This document shows, piece after piece, positions 43,438 through 52,540 of a stretch of 64,000 nt of DNA. Source of the stretch: an uncultured Oscillospiraceae bacterium (GTDB taxonomy: Bacteria; Bacillota; Clostridia; Oscillospirales; Acutalibacteraceae); NCBI GenBank assembly GCA_900539425.1, contig UQBX01000003.1, positions 62,001-126,000 on the forward strand, written 5' to 3'. Position numbers and translations under genes: made by a program. A model generated the notes under the pieces. The model did no database searches. It saw only the letters and a list, made by a program, of their open reading frames with translations, and was not told the DNA's origin. The number at the start of each line of letters is the position of its first letter. Position 1 is the stretch's first letter.

Positions 43438-43896
43438 ATGGCTCTCAGAAATGTGGTAAAAGTTGGAGATCCGATTTTAAATAAAAAGAGCAGAAAAGTT
43501 GAAAAATTTGATTCAAAACTTGCCGTTCTTATAGACGATATGTTTGAAACAATGTATAGCGCAAACGGCGTTGGTCTTGCAGCCGTTCAGGTTGGAATAC
43601 TCAAAAGAGTTGTTGTTATTGATATTGGGGAAGGCCCTATTGAGCTTGTTAATCCTGAAATAACCATGGAAGAAGGAGAGCAGAGGGAAAGTGAAGGTTG
43701 TCTTTCGCTTCCCGGAAAATACGGTGTTACACTGCGTCCGAAAAAAGTTCAGGTGAAAGCTCAGGACAGAAACGGAAAATGGCAGGTATTCACCGGTGAA
43801 AATTTAAAAGCTCGTGCGTTTTGCCATGAGATAGATCATCTTGACGGAGTTTTATTTACCTCTCATCTTGTTGACGGGAAACTGGAGGAACAATGA
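43438..43896 (+). CDS. def: Peptide deformylase
   Basis: A 152-aa metalloenzyme removing the N-formyl group from nascent proteins. All three motifs are seen: [10 protein letters not shown] (I), EGCLSLPG (II, metal-binding Cys) and HEIDHLDG (III, metal-binding His pair and catalytic Glu). An AAAGGCAGTG SD region precedes the ATG. It overlaps fmt by 4 bases, the classic def-fmt pair, in which Fmt adds and Def removes the formyl group. Confidence 0.97.
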   Translation: MALRNVVKVGDPILNKKSRKVEKFDSKLAVLIDDMFETMYSANGVGLAAVQVGILKRVVVIDIGEGPIELVNPEITMEEGEQRESEGCLSLPGKYGVTLRPKKVQVKAQDRNGKWQVFTGENLKARAFCHEIDHLDGVLFTSHLVDGKLEEQ

Positions 43897-44819
43897 GAAT
43901 AGTTTATATGGGCACGCCGGATTTTGCCGTTGAGCCTCTTAAAAAGCTTGTTGATGAAGGCTATGATGTGGCGGGAGTATTTACCCAGCCGGATAAAAAA
44001 ACAGGAAGAAAACAGATATTAACACCGTCTGATGTGAAAAAAGCTGCATTAGAAAATAATCTGATTGTTTATCAGCCTAACACACTTAAAGACGGTGAAG
44101 CTTTAAAAATTTTAAAATCTATCAATCCTGATATGATAGTAGTTGCAGCCTATGGGAAGATACTCCCTAAAGAAATACTTGAATTGCCGAAATACGGCTG
44201 TATAAATATTCATGCATCTTTACTTCCAAAATACAGAGGCGCAGCTCCGATTCAGCGTGCTGTTTTGAACGGTGATAAAGAAACCGGCGTATGCATTATG
44301 AAAATGGATGAGGGTATTGATACCGGTGATATTTATTATACTGTTAAAACTGATATCAGTATTAACGAAACCTCGGCTGAATTATTTGACCGTCTTTCCG
44401 TTATAGGTGCAGATGCTCTTATTCATACTATAAAACTTATAGAGAACGGACAGGCACAGGCACAAAAACAGTGCGGAGATGCCTCTTACGCTTCAATGAT
44501 AGACAGATCTTTGTGCTCAATCGACTGGAACAGATCAGCTTTTGAAATTCATAATCAGATCCGAGGATTACAGACGTGGCCGTGTGCTGAAACTCTTGTG
44601 TGCTCAAAACGTGTTAAAGTGCATGCATCCCGTCTTTCGGATATTAAGGGCTCAAGTGCCGGCAAAGTAATCAAAGCGGATAAAGAGCTTGTTGTTTCCT
44701 GCGGGGACGGAAATTGTATTTCTCTTATTCAAGTTCAGCCGGAAGGAAAAAAGTCAATGGATATTAAGTCTTTTCTTGCAGGAAATATGGTGGAAACAGG
44801 TACGGTTTTAGGCAAATGA
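43893..44819 (+). CDS. fmt: Methionyl-tRNA formyltransferase
   Basis: A 308-aa enzyme formylating initiator Met-tRNA with 10-formyl-THF. The catalytic [15 protein letters not shown] loop ([10 protein letters not shown], then AAPIQ) and the N-terminal [14 protein letters not shown] opening are intact, and the C-terminal OB-like tRNA-binding domain follows (residues about 205-308). It starts within the last codons of def (ATGA overlap). The folate link is shared with the cyclo-ligase at 21147. Confidence 0.97.
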   Translation: MRIVYMGTPDFAVEPLKKLVDEGYDVAGVFTQPDKKTGRKQILTPSDVKKAALENNLIVYQPNTLKDGEALKILKSINPDMIVVAAYGKILPKEILELPKYGCINIHASLLPKYRGAAPIQRAVLNGDKETGVCIMKMDEGIDTGDIYYTVKTDISINETSAELFDRLSVIGADALIHTIKLIENGQAQAQKQCGDASYASMIDRSLCSIDWNRSAFEIHNQIRGLQTWPCAETLVCSKRVKVHASRLSDIKGSSAGKVIKADKELVVSCGDGNCISLIQVQPEGKKSMDIKSFLAGNMVETGTVLGK

Positions 44820-44881
44820 TTTGCACAAAATATTAATGATATTCAATTTACACTCTGTTTTGTTCAGTGAAAGGTGATTTT

Positions 44882-45568
44882 ATGGATATATATCTTTATT
44901 ATTTGTCTGGAATTATAATGATACCCGTATTGATTTTTGCTTCTATTTGTCAGATAAGGGTAAGATCAAACTATAAAAAATACGGAAGAATCAGAAATTC
45001 ACGCAATATTACAGGAGCCGAGGCGGCTTATCAGCTTTTACAGCTAAATGGAATAAATGACGTCAGGATAAAAAGAATAGCGGGAAATCTTACAGACCAT
45101 TATAACCCAAAGACTAAAGAAATATGTCTTTCTGAAGGTGTCTTTAATTCTAACAGTATCGCAGCGGTAGGTATTGCTTGTCATGAGGCGGGCCATGCAT
45201 GTCAGCACGCTCAGGGATATCTTCCTCTGAAAATCAGAAATCTGGTAATACCTTTAACTCAGTTTGGATCAACTTTAGGCGTACCGCTTGTGCTTTTCGG
45301 CCTTATTTTCAGCTGGGAACCGCTTATTTATATCGGTATAGTTCTTTACGCAGCTGTTGCTGTTTTCCAGCTTATAACTTTACCGGTAGAGTTTAATGCC
45401 TCTAAAAGAGCATTAAGGACTATCAGTACAAATGGTTTCCTTGTAGGTCAGGAATATAACGGTGCTAAAAAAGTTCTTGTTTCCGCGGCACTCACTTATG
45501 TAGCGGCTCTTGCATCAGCTCTTGCTACACTTCTCAGACTCATTTTTCTGGCAGGTAGAAGAAATTGA
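44882..45568 (+). CDS. Membrane zinc metallopeptidase (Zn_peptidase_2/DUF family)
   Basis: A 228-aa integral membrane neutral zinc peptidase. The HEAGHACQHAQ active site is in the middle, with transmembrane segments at about 2-20, 115-150 (two adjacent) and near the C-terminus. The family (PF04298) is common in Firmicutes between fmt and rsmB and resembles HtpX-type quality-control proteases, but its substrate is unknown. ATG 44882 is chosen with AAAGGTGAT just upstream rather than GTG 44867. It overlaps rsmB by 4 bases. Confidence 0.9.
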   Translation: MDIYLYYLSGIIMIPVLIFASICQIRVRSNYKKYGRIRNSRNITGAEAAYQLLQLNGINDVRIKRIAGNLTDHYNPKTKEICLSEGVFNSNSIAAVGIACHEAGHACQHAQGYLPLKIRNLVIPLTQFGSTLGVPLVLFGLIFSWEPLIYIGIVLYAAVAVFQLITLPVEFNASKRALRTISTNGFLVGQEYNGAKKVLVSAALTYVAALASALATLLRLIFLAGRRN

Positions 45569-46800
45569 TAAATGCAAGGCAGGCTGCGTTTGAAACGCTT
45601 TATAAAGTATCGTACGATAATGCTTATTCAAATATTGCCTTGGACAATGTTTTGTCTGATTTAAGCGACGGCAAAGCCTTTGCCGCACGATTAGTATACG
45701 GAGTGCTTGAAAGGCAGTTAACTCTTGATTATTTAATTCAGAGATATTGTGATAAGCCTAAGCCTAAGATAAAGATTATTCTCAGAATGGGCGCTTATCA
45801 GCTTTATTTCATGGATAAAGTTACGTCTGCTGCGGCAATTGATGAAAGCGTTAAGCTTGCTAAGTCTAACGGACTTAAATATTACGCTTCTTTTGTAAAT
45901 GCCGTACTTAGAAATATTGATTCCAACAGAATTGATATAGATAATGTTCCTGATCTTAGCATTAGGTATTCTGTTCCGACTAATTTGATCAATATGTGGA
46001 TAAAGGCATACGGCAAAGACTGTGTAGAAAAATTTCTTCCTGCGCTTAATGAGCGCCCTCCTGTCTTTGCTGTTACGAATACTAATAAAACGGATGCACA
46101 AAAACTTTGCAGTATACTGTTTGAAGAGAGTGTTGAGTGTTCTGTTTTCGATAATGTTGTTAAAATACATTATTCGTCTGATATAACTGAACTTAAATCA
46201 TTTAAAGACGGGCTTTTTCATATCCAGGATATTTCCTGCTGCAGGGCAATATCTGCTCTTGGTATAAAAAAAGGTGATACTGTATTTGATTTTTGTGCCG
46301 CTCCCGGCGGCAAATCATTTTATGCGTCCTATTTTGCAGGGGAAAGCGGCAGAATAGTGTCTTTCGATCTGCATGAAAGCCGTGTTAATCTTATTAAATC
46401 CGGTGCTGAGAGATTAGGACTTCATAATATTACTGCCGCTGTTAATGACGCATCTGTTTTTAACAGTAAATTGGGAAAAGCTGATAAAATTATCTGTGAT
46501 GTTCCATGCAGCGGCTTCGGAATAGTAAGAAGAAAGCCTGAAATCAGATATAAGGATTTGGACTCCGTAAAAGGGCTGCCTGAAATTCAGCTTAATATAT
46601 TAAGCACTTCATCCAGATACCTTAAATCAGGCGGAAAACTGCTTTATTCAACCTGTACACTTAATAAGAAAGAGAATGAAAAAGTAATAGATATTTTTTT
46701 ACAGGAAAACAATGATTACCGTGTTTGTGATATGAAAACATTTTTCCCCGGTGAAAACGGAGGAGACGGCTTCTTTTACTGCGTCATTGAAAGGAAATAA
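45565..46800 (+). CDS. rsmB: 16S rRNA (cytosine-967-C5)-methyltransferase
   Basis: A 411-aa SAM-dependent RNA methyltransferase. An N-terminal NusB-like RNA-binding domain (about 1-125) is followed by the Rossmann MTase domain with FDFCAAPGGKS (SAM motif I) and two catalytic cysteines in DVPCSGFG and YSTCTLNKKENE. TTG 45565 overlaps the upstream stop by 4 bases; no strong SD is visible, so coupling is likely. It precedes rlmN directly, as in Bacillus. Confidence 0.95.
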   Translation: MINARQAAFETLYKVSYDNAYSNIALDNVLSDLSDGKAFAARLVYGVLERQLTLDYLIQRYCDKPKPKIKIILRMGAYQLYFMDKVTSAAAIDESVKLAKSNGLKYYASFVNAVLRNIDSNRIDIDNVPDLSIRYSVPTNLINMWIKAYGKDCVEKFLPALNERPPVFAVTNTNKTDAQKLCSILFEESVECSVFDNVVKIHYSSDITELKSFKDGLFHIQDISCCRAISALGIKKGDTVFDFCAAPGGKSFYASYFAGESGRIVSFDLHESRVNLIKSGAERLGLHNITAAVNDASVFNSKLGKADKIICDVPCSGFGIVRRKPEIRYKDLDSVKGLPEIQLNILSTSSRYLKSGGKLLYSTCTLNKKENEKVIDIFLQENNDYRVCDMKTFFPGENGGDGFFYCVIERK

Positions 46801-47838
46801 ATGAAAAAAGATATCAAATCGTTAAATAATGAAGAGCTTGCGGAGTGGGTCAGAGAAAATTCATTGCCTGCTTTCAGAGCAAAACAGATCTTCAGCTGGC
46901 TTCATAAATCCGGTGTTTCGGATTTCAGCGAAATGAGCAATGTTTCAAAAGATTTGAGAAACAAGCTTTCTGAAGAGTTCTACATATCTTCATGTGAAAT
47001 CGAAAATAAATATGTTTCTGCAATTGACGGTACGGTAAAATATCTTTTCAGACTTTTAGACGGGGAATTTCTTGAAACCGTTATTATGAAGTACAAATAC
47101 GGCTATACTATCTGCGTATCAAGCCAAGTAGGCTGTAAAATGGGGTGCAGATTCTGTGCATCCACACTCGCAGGTTTCAAAAGAAACCTAACTGCGGGAG
47201 AAATAGAAAGTCAGCTTCATTCCGTGCAGAAAGATCTTGGTATAAGAATTTCTCATATAGTTCTGATGGGAATTGGCGAGCCGCTTGATAATTTTGATAA
47301 TGTGCTGAGATTTATAGCAAATGTAAACAGCGAAGACGGACTTAATATATCTGTAAGAAATATAACTCTTTCTACGTGCGGCATAGTGCCTCGTATTAAA
47401 GACCTTATGAAACATGATCTTCAGCTTACGCTGACTATTTCTCTGCACGCTCCTAATGATAAGATAAGAAGCAAAATCATGCCTGTGAATGATAGGTGGA
47501 AGATAAACGAAGTTATAGATGCTTGCAGGGAGTATGCTGAATTTACCTCAAGGCGTGTATCATTTGAATATACGTTGATAAAAGATGTTAACGATACGCC
47601 TGAATGTGCAGAAGAACTGTCAAAACTGCTTAAAGGTATGCTGTGCCATGTAAATCTCATTCCCGTAAACAATGTTGAAGAGCGCAAAAATATTCGAAGC
47701 AGTGATAAGTCTGTTAATAAGTTTTTACATATATTGCAAAAAAATGGTATTAATGCTACAATAAGAAGGACTTTAGGAAGTGATATAAACGCTTCCTGTG
47801 GTCAGCTCAGAAGAAAGAAAACAGAGGTGGCTCAATGA
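46801..47838 (+). CDS. rlmN: Dual-specificity RNA methyltransferase RlmN
   Basis: A 345-aa radical SAM enzyme making 2-methyladenosine in 23S rRNA (A2503) and tRNA (A37). The radical SAM cluster CKMGCRFCAST is present, with the downstream GIGEPLDNFDNV segment and the C-terminal catalytic cysteine in INASCGQLR. The ATG immediately follows the rsmB stop. It overlaps the phosphatase gene by 4 bases (ATGA). Confidence 0.97.
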   Translation: MKKDIKSLNNEELAEWVRENSLPAFRAKQIFSWLHKSGVSDFSEMSNVSKDLRNKLSEEFYISSCEIENKYVSAIDGTVKYLFRLLDGEFLETVIMKYKYGYTICVSSQVGCKMGCRFCASTLAGFKRNLTAGEIESQLHSVQKDLGIRISHIVLMGIGEPLDNFDNVLRFIANVNSEDGLNISVRNITLSTCGIVPRIKDLMKHDLQLTLTISLHAPNDKIRSKIMPVNDRWKINEVIDACREYAEFTSRRVSFEYTLIKDVNDTPECAEELSKLLKGMLCHVNLIPVNNVEERKNIRSSDKSVNKFLHILQKNGINATIRRTLGSDINASCGQLRRKKTEVAQ

Positions 47839-48566
47839 AAATAGTCGCTAAAACCGATAAGGGTAAAGTACGATCGTCAAATCAGGATGCATACGCTGTA
47901 GGTGAATTCCCCGATGAGGTTGCCTGGGCTGTTGTTTGCGACGGCATGGGCGGCGCGGCAGGCGGAAATATTGCCTCTGCCTTGGCTGTAAAAGTAATCA
48001 GTGATAAAATAAACGCTGCTTACAGATCGGATATGAAGCCCTCGTCTATCCACAATATGCTCGACTCGGCTCTTGTAGCTGCCAATATAGAGGTTTATGA
48101 TTTGGCAGACGCAAAGCCTGATCTTCGCGGTATGGGTACAACCGTTGTGTGTGCTATCGTTAAGGATTCATGCGCATATATTGCTCATGCCGGTGACAGC
48201 CGCGCATATGTATTTAAAAGTGATGACAAAATTGAGCAGGTAACTACGGACCACAGCCTTGTTCAGGATCTTGTAGACCGTGGCAAGATTACTCGTGAAG
48301 AGGCTGAGCATCACCCGAACAAGAATATAATAACAAGAGCCATCGGTGTTGATAAAAATATCAAAATAGATTTTGATGAGATAGATCTTGATGATGACGA
48401 AGTTCTTATTCTCTGTACTGACGGCTTGTCAAACTATGTTACTGATGATGAAATGATAAGTGAAGTCAAGGACGGCCGCTATTACGCTTTTGCAGACAGA
48501 CTTGTAAAAAAAGCCAATAATAACGGCGGCGGAGATAATATTACGGTTGTTGCAATAGCAAAATAA
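47835..48566 (+). CDS. PP2C-type serine/threonine protein phosphatase
   Basis: A 243-aa PPM-family phosphatase (PrpC/Stp type). Motifs are SNQDAY (metal Asp), VCDGMGGAAGG, HAGDSRAYVF, TRAIG and the C-terminal GGGDNITVVA. It reverses phosphorylation by the PASTA kinase encoded 27 bases downstream. The ATG is embedded in the rlmN stop. Pairs of this kind tune cell-wall growth, division and germination in Firmicutes. Confidence 0.96.
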   Translation: MKIVAKTDKGKVRSSNQDAYAVGEFPDEVAWAVVCDGMGGAAGGNIASALAVKVISDKINAAYRSDMKPSSIHNMLDSALVAANIEVYDLADAKPDLRGMGTTVVCAIVKDSCAYIAHAGDSRAYVFKSDDKIEQVTTDHSLVQDLVDRGKITREEAEHHPNKNIITRAIGVDKNIKIDFDEIDLDDDEVLILCTDGLSNYVTDDEMISEVKDGRYYAFADRLVKKANNNGGGDNITVVAIAK

Positions 48567-48593
48567 TTTGCCTGAAAGGCTGTGTTTTAATTA

Positions 48594-50567
48594 ATGGAAA
48601 ATTATGTTGGTAAAAGGCTGGACGGCCGATATGAAGTTCAGGAGATAATCGGTGTCGGCGGTATGTCCGTTGTCTATAAAGCCTATGACAATGTTGACGA
48701 CAGAATTGTTGCGGTAAAAATACTTAAAGACGAATATTCTAACGATGCCGATTTTGTCAGAAGATTTAAAAATGAATCAAAAGCAATTGCTGTTCTTTCC
48801 CATCCTAATATTGTTAAAGTATATGATGTTAGTTTCGGAGAAAAAGTTCAGTATATCGTAATGGAGTATGTTGATGGTATTACCCTAAAGGAATACATTC
48901 AGAAACAGCATATCATTACATGGAATGACGCTGTGTTCTTTACAACACAGATTTTAAGAGCTTTACAGCATGCTCATGATAAAGGCATTGTTCACAGAGA
49001 TATTAAACCCCAAAATATCATTCTTCTTCCAAACGGCAACATTAAAGTAACTGATTTCGGTATTGCTCGTTTTTCAAGAACTGAAACTAAAACTTTAACA
49101 GAGAATGCAATAGGTTCTGTTCACTATATTTCACCCGAACAGGCAAAGGGTGAATTTACTGATGAACGCGCTGATATTTATTCAGTTGGCGTTGTCCTTT
49201 ATGAAATGCTTGCGGGCAGAGTTCCTTTTGATGCAGACAGTGCTGTTTCCGTAGCACTTATGCAGCTTCAGAAAGAGCCTAAAAAGCTTACGGAAATAAA
49301 TCCCAACATTCCTCTTGGAATTGAGCAGATTTGTTTCCATGCAATGCAGAAAAATCCTGATGAGCGCTATCAGACCGCTACTGAAATGCTTCTGGATATA
49401 GAAGAAGTTATCAGAAACCCTCAGGCTACGTTTGATTACACATATTTTGTTGATAAAGAGCCTACTAAATATGTTTTCAAAGAGGATATAGCCCCTAAGT
49501 CCGAAGAAGTGGACGAATATGAAGAGGAAGATACTGCTCTTGATTATGATCCCAATCATAAGAAAAAGGTAATTACAGCTGTTGTTGTAGGCGTTGTCCT
49601 TCTTATAGCTGCCATAGTGGGAATAGTTCTGTTTATGACTCAGGGCGTTAATACTAAGACTCATCAACTTGAAAGTTTTGTCGGTCAGTCTTATGATGAC
49701 CTTGCTTCAAGTGACGATTATGATTATGTGTTCGTAGCTGAATATGAAAAAACAGATGAATATAACCCCGGAACTGTTATTTCACAGATGCCTGAGGCAG
49801 GAGAAAAAGTTATTTCAGGCTCAACGGTTACTCTCTATGTAGCCGCAAGTAACGATGACATAGAAGTTCCCAATTTGTATGAATATACGGTTGATGCCGC
49901 TGAACGTGTTCTTAACGCAAGCAATCTTACTAATTATACTGTCAGTGAGGTATCAAGCGATATGGTTGACGAGGGTTCGGTAATTTATACTGAGCCTAAA
50001 GCTGGCTCTATTGTTTCATCTGATACGCCGATTGTTATATATGTGTCATCCGGCCCAACTACAACGCAGGTATCAACTTACACGGTTCCTAATGTTGTAG
50101 GGCTCAGCCAGACGGACGCTCAAGAATTTCTTGAAAAATCAGGGTTCGATAATGTAAGTGTTGAAACTCAGGACAGTGCAATTAGACGCGGCGTTGTATT
50201 AAGCCAGTCTCCACGCTCAGGTTCATCCGCGCGTGAGGACGAGAGAATTACGATAACTGTTTCAACAGGCAATCCGCCTACAACTGCACCTGCACAGTAT
50301 TCTATAACTCTTAATATTACGCTTCCGTCAGAGATTGATACTTCTACAGGCAAAGCTCCGAATGATACACTTGTTGTCAGCGTAAACGGTAAGAGCTATT
50401 CAACTCAGTCTGTAACTCTTGACGGCTCAACGGTTGAGGTTGTTATTCCTAATCAGACAGCCGGCTCTAATGTTAATGTTCTTGTTGAGCTGACGGAGAT
50501 AAGCGCTACGCATTCTCTTTCTTTCAACATGAATGAGGATAAAGAAACAAGCTTCAATCTTTCATAA
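48594..50567 (+). CDS. prkC: PASTA-domain serine/threonine protein kinase
   Basis: A 657-aa transmembrane kinase. The cytosolic Hanks-type kinase domain (about 1-270) shows GVGGMSVVYKA, the VAVKIL lysine, HRDIKPQNI catalytic loop and DFGIARF. An acidic juxtamembrane stretch precedes a single transmembrane helix (about 324-346). Three extracellular PASTA repeats (about 352-417, 418-486, 487-557) sense peptidoglycan fragments. A further beta-rich tail domain (about 565-657) resembles the extra C-terminal domain of PrkC proteins. Length and layout match B. subtilis PrkC, which triggers germination in response to muropeptides. The phosphatase partner lies upstream. Confidence 0.96.
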   Translation: MENYVGKRLDGRYEVQEIIGVGGMSVVYKAYDNVDDRIVAVKILKDEYSNDADFVRRFKNESKAIAVLSHPNIVKVYDVSFGEKVQYIVMEYVDGITLKEYIQKQHIITWNDAVFFTTQILRALQHAHDKGIVHRDIKPQNIILLPNGNIKVTDFGIARFSRTETKTLTENAIGSVHYISPEQAKGEFTDERADIYSVGVVLYEMLAGRVPFDADSAVSVALMQLQKEPKKLTEINPNIPLGIEQICFHAMQKNPDERYQTATEMLLDIEEVIRNPQATFDYTYFVDKEPTKYVFKEDIAPKSEEVDEYEEEDTALDYDPNHKKKVITAVVVGVVLLIAAIVGIVLFMTQGVNTKTHQLESFVGQSYDDLASSDDYDYVFVAEYEKTDEYNPGTVISQMPEAGEKVISGSTVTLYVAASNDDIEVPNLYEYTVDAAERVLNASNLTNYTVSEVSSDMVDEGSVIYTEPKAGSIVSSDTPIVIYVSSGPTTTQVSTYTVPNVVGLSQTDAQEFLEKSGFDNVSVETQDSAIRRGVVLSQSPRSGSSAREDERITITVSTGNPPTTAPAQYSITLNITLPSEIDTSTGKAPNDTLVVSVNGKSYSTQSVTLDGSTVEVVIPNQTAGSNVNVLVELTEISATHSLSFNMNEDKETSFNLS

Positions 50568-50577
50568 AGGTTTTTAT

Positions 50578-51462
50578 ATGATTAAAGGAAAAATAATTAA
50601 AGGCATTGGCGGTTTCTACTATGGGGAAACCGCCGATACTGTATATGAATGTAAAGCTCGCGGGAAGTTCAGAAATAAAAAAATCACACCTCTTGTGGGT
50701 GATGACGTTGAAATCTCCGTCAATGATAATGCTGAAAACAGAATAGAAAATATACTTGACAGAAGAAACAGTCTTATAAGGCCGCCTCTTGCCAACATAG
50801 ATCAGTTATTTATTATTTCTTCAATACTAGATCCTAATATTAACACGTTCAACATTGATAAAATGACTGCGCTTGCTGAGTATAAAGATATTGAGCCTGT
50901 TATTGTTCTGACTAAAATAGATCTTTGCGATGACTACCAAAAATACGCTGAAATTTATAAAAAGTCAGGATTTACAGTTATAACATGTAATAATCTGAGC
51001 GGTGAGGGTGCTGAAAAAGTTTTGCCGTTACTTAGAGGAAAAACAAGTGCATTTTCAGGAAATACCGGCGTGGGCAAGTCTTCTCTGTTGAATGCTCTTG
51101 ATCCACGGCTTGCTCTTAAAACAGGGGAGACAAGCAAAAAACTCGGCAGAGGCAGACATACAACACGCCATTGTGAGCTTTTTAGAGTAGGGGGCGGCTA
51201 TGTTGCTGATACCCCGGGTTTCTCTTCTCTTGATTTTGAAAAAGGGGAAACTATACTTAAAGACGAGCTTTTCGACTGCTTTAGGGAATTCAGATCTTAT
51301 TTCGGAGATTGTAAATTCACAACGTGCGCTCATATAAATGAAAAAGGGTGCGCCATTTGTGAGGCAGTAAAAAAAGGCGAAATATCCGAAAGTCGTCATA
51401 ACAGTTATGTGAAGATGTATAATGATGTAAAAAATATAAAGGAATGGGAACTTTCAAAATGA
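50578..51462 (+). CDS. rsgA: Small ribosomal subunit biogenesis GTPase RsgA
   Basis: A 294-aa circularly permuted GTPase that matures the 30S subunit. An N-terminal OB fold is followed by G4 (LTKID) ahead of G1 (SGNTGVGKSS) and G3 (DTPG). The C-terminal zinc motif is CKFTTCAHINEKGCAIC. ATG 50578 is chosen; an in-frame ATG at 50533 lies inside the kinase gene without an SD. It ends with an ATGA overlap with the thiN start at 51459. Confidence 0.96.
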   Translation: MIKGKIIKGIGGFYYGETADTVYECKARGKFRNKKITPLVGDDVEISVNDNAENRIENILDRRNSLIRPPLANIDQLFIISSILDPNINTFNIDKMTALAEYKDIEPVIVLTKIDLCDDYQKYAEIYKKSGFTVITCNNLSGEGAEKVLPLLRGKTSAFSGNTGVGKSSLLNALDPRLALKTGETSKKLGRGRHTTRHCELFRVGGGYVADTPGFSSLDFEKGETILKDELFDCFREFRSYFGDCKFTTCAHINEKGCAICEAVKKGEISESRHNSYVKMYNDVKNIKEWELSK

Positions 51463-52076
51463 AATTCACTATTGTTGCAGGTGCTCCAAATCAGGATCCT
51501 CAGTTCCTTAAAAATAATGTTGATTTGGATTCTTTTATTATTGCAGCTGATTCCGGTTATATTACCTGTAAAAAAGCAGGTATTGTACCTAATCTCATAA
51601 TTGGCGATTTTGATTCTTCAAAAAAACCTGGGAATGATGTTAATATTTTGCAGCTTCCCAGCATAAAAAATGATACAGACACTTTTTATTGTATTAAGGA
51701 AGCTGTAAAACGCAAAGCTGATGAAATAGACATATTTTGTGCACTTGGCGGCAGAACGGATCATGAGCTTTCAAATATACTCAATCTTGAATATTGCCTT
51801 GAAAACAATGTAAAAGCTTCAATAATCAGTGAAAAATGCGTTATATCTGTTCATAATAAAAATTTTAAGATATCCAAGGGTGAATATAAGTATTTCTCTT
51901 TGTTTGCCATTGGAGGCAGTGTGAGCGGCCTTTCGATTAAAGGCGCCGCATATGAACTTGAAGATTTTACTTTAAGTCCGTATGCTTCAATAGGTCAAAG
52001 CAATGAATTTAAAAATAACACGGTAAGTATAGAATTTAAAAACGGCGTGCTTCTTCTTATTTTAAGTAACGATTAA
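51459..52076 (+). CDS. thiN: Thiamine pyrophosphokinase
   Basis: A 205-aa enzyme converting thiamine to TPP. Family signatures are IIAADSGYITCKKAGIVPN, IGDFDS and the DTDTFYCIKEA stretch, followed by ALGGRTDHELSN. ATG 51459 overlaps the rsgA stop; an ATG at 51444 lies inside rsgA. In B. subtilis rsgA-rpe-thiN-spoVM is the conserved order; rpe is missing here. It is followed by two tiny genes, the second of which is spoVM. Confidence 0.93.
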   Translation: MKFTIVAGAPNQDPQFLKNNVDLDSFIIAADSGYITCKKAGIVPNLIIGDFDSSKKPGNDVNILQLPSIKNDTDTFYCIKEAVKRKADEIDIFCALGGRTDHELSNILNLEYCLENNVKASIISEKCVISVHNKNFKISKGEYKYFSLFAIGGSVSGLSIKGAAYELEDFTLSPYASIGQSNEFKNNTVSIEFKNGVLLLILSND

Positions 52077-52125
52077 TTTTTTTCATCATAGTATATAACA
52101 GCTGCAGCTTAACGGGAGTGTTATT

Positions 52126-52269
52126 ATGAAAAAAATGTGCCGAAGAGATTTTTTGTGGCTTGCTTTCGGAATTGGGTGTGTAATCACAATGTGTCTTCCC
52201 GTTGAGTGGCTTGTCCGCATTTTGGCCATCGCCGTAATAATACTCGGTATAATATGCTGCACCAAATGA
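52126..52269 (+). CDS. 47-aa membrane micro-protein upstream of spoVM
   Basis: A tiny ORF starting MKKMCRRDFLW with GGGAG 8-9 bases ahead of the ATG. A hydrophobic segment covers about residues 9-43, broken by PVEW, which would make it a short helical hairpin in the membrane with a basic N-terminus. Three to four cysteines are spread along it (5, 18, 23 and the CC pair near the end). It sits between thiN and spoVM on the same strand, and its stop is followed after 16 bases by spoVM. Its function is unknown; its position suggests a spore- or forespore-membrane link (inference). Confidence 0.7.
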   Translation: MKKMCRRDFLWLAFGIGCVITMCLPVEWLVRILAIAVIILGIICCTK

Positions 52270-52285
52270 TGGGAGGATTTGCTTT

Positions 52286-52366
52286 ATGAAAGTAGTTGTA
52301 ATTTCGCCGCCTAAATTTGCGGCTCCGCTTATAAGAATGATATTTAAAATCAAAAAGGCTTCATAA
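52286..52366 (+). CDS. spoVM: Stage V sporulation protein M (26 aa)
   Basis: A 26-codon gene identical in length to B. subtilis SpoVM. It keeps I6, the P9-K10-F11 turn essential for recognising positive membrane curvature, R17 and the basic C-terminal end (KIKKAS). SpoVM is an amphipathic helix marking the forespore surface and recruits SpoIVA. GGGAGG lies about 8 bases upstream of the ATG. Synteny strongly supports the call: prkC-rsgA-thiN-spoVM is the Bacillus order, and spoIVA lies less than 2 kb downstream. A strong terminator follows. Confidence 0.9.
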   Translation: MKVVVISPPKFAAPLIRMIFKIKKAS

Positions 52367-52392
52367 TGCTCAGAACATACGGTGTTAAACCG

Positions 52393-52423
52393 AAACCCGT
52401 GGCAATTTGCCACGGGTTTTTTG
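52393..52423 (+). terminator. Rho-independent terminator after spoVM, end of the superoperon
   Basis: An 11-bp perfect stem AAACCCGTGGC (52393-52403) / GCCACGGGTTT (52409-52419) with a 5-base loop, running into TTTTTT. Confidence 0.93.
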
Positions 52424-52482
52424 TTATCAAAAATTTTCAGATAATGCGATTAACTTATTTTATACTTAAATTTTTTCCGATT

Positions 52483-52513
52483 GTTATATTTTTGCTTTTT
52501 TCTGCATAACAAT
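52483..52513 (+). promoter_or_regulatory. Possible sigma-E-like sporulation promoter of sipL-spoIVA
   Basis: GTTATATT (52483-52490) matches the sigma-E -35 consensus GTCATATT at 7 of 8 positions. It is followed after 14 bases by CATAACAAT (52505-52513), a partial match to the CATACAMT -10. The terminator upstream means sipL needs its own promoter, and SpoIVA/SipL are sigma-E-controlled in known relatives. Confidence 0.45.
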
Positions 52514-52540
52514 TAGCAGTAATTAAAAAGGAGCATTAGT

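Noticed and set aside
44820..44881. Promoter in the fmt/zinc-peptidase gap
   Set aside because: TTGCAC is present but no -10-like hexamer occurs at proper spacing.
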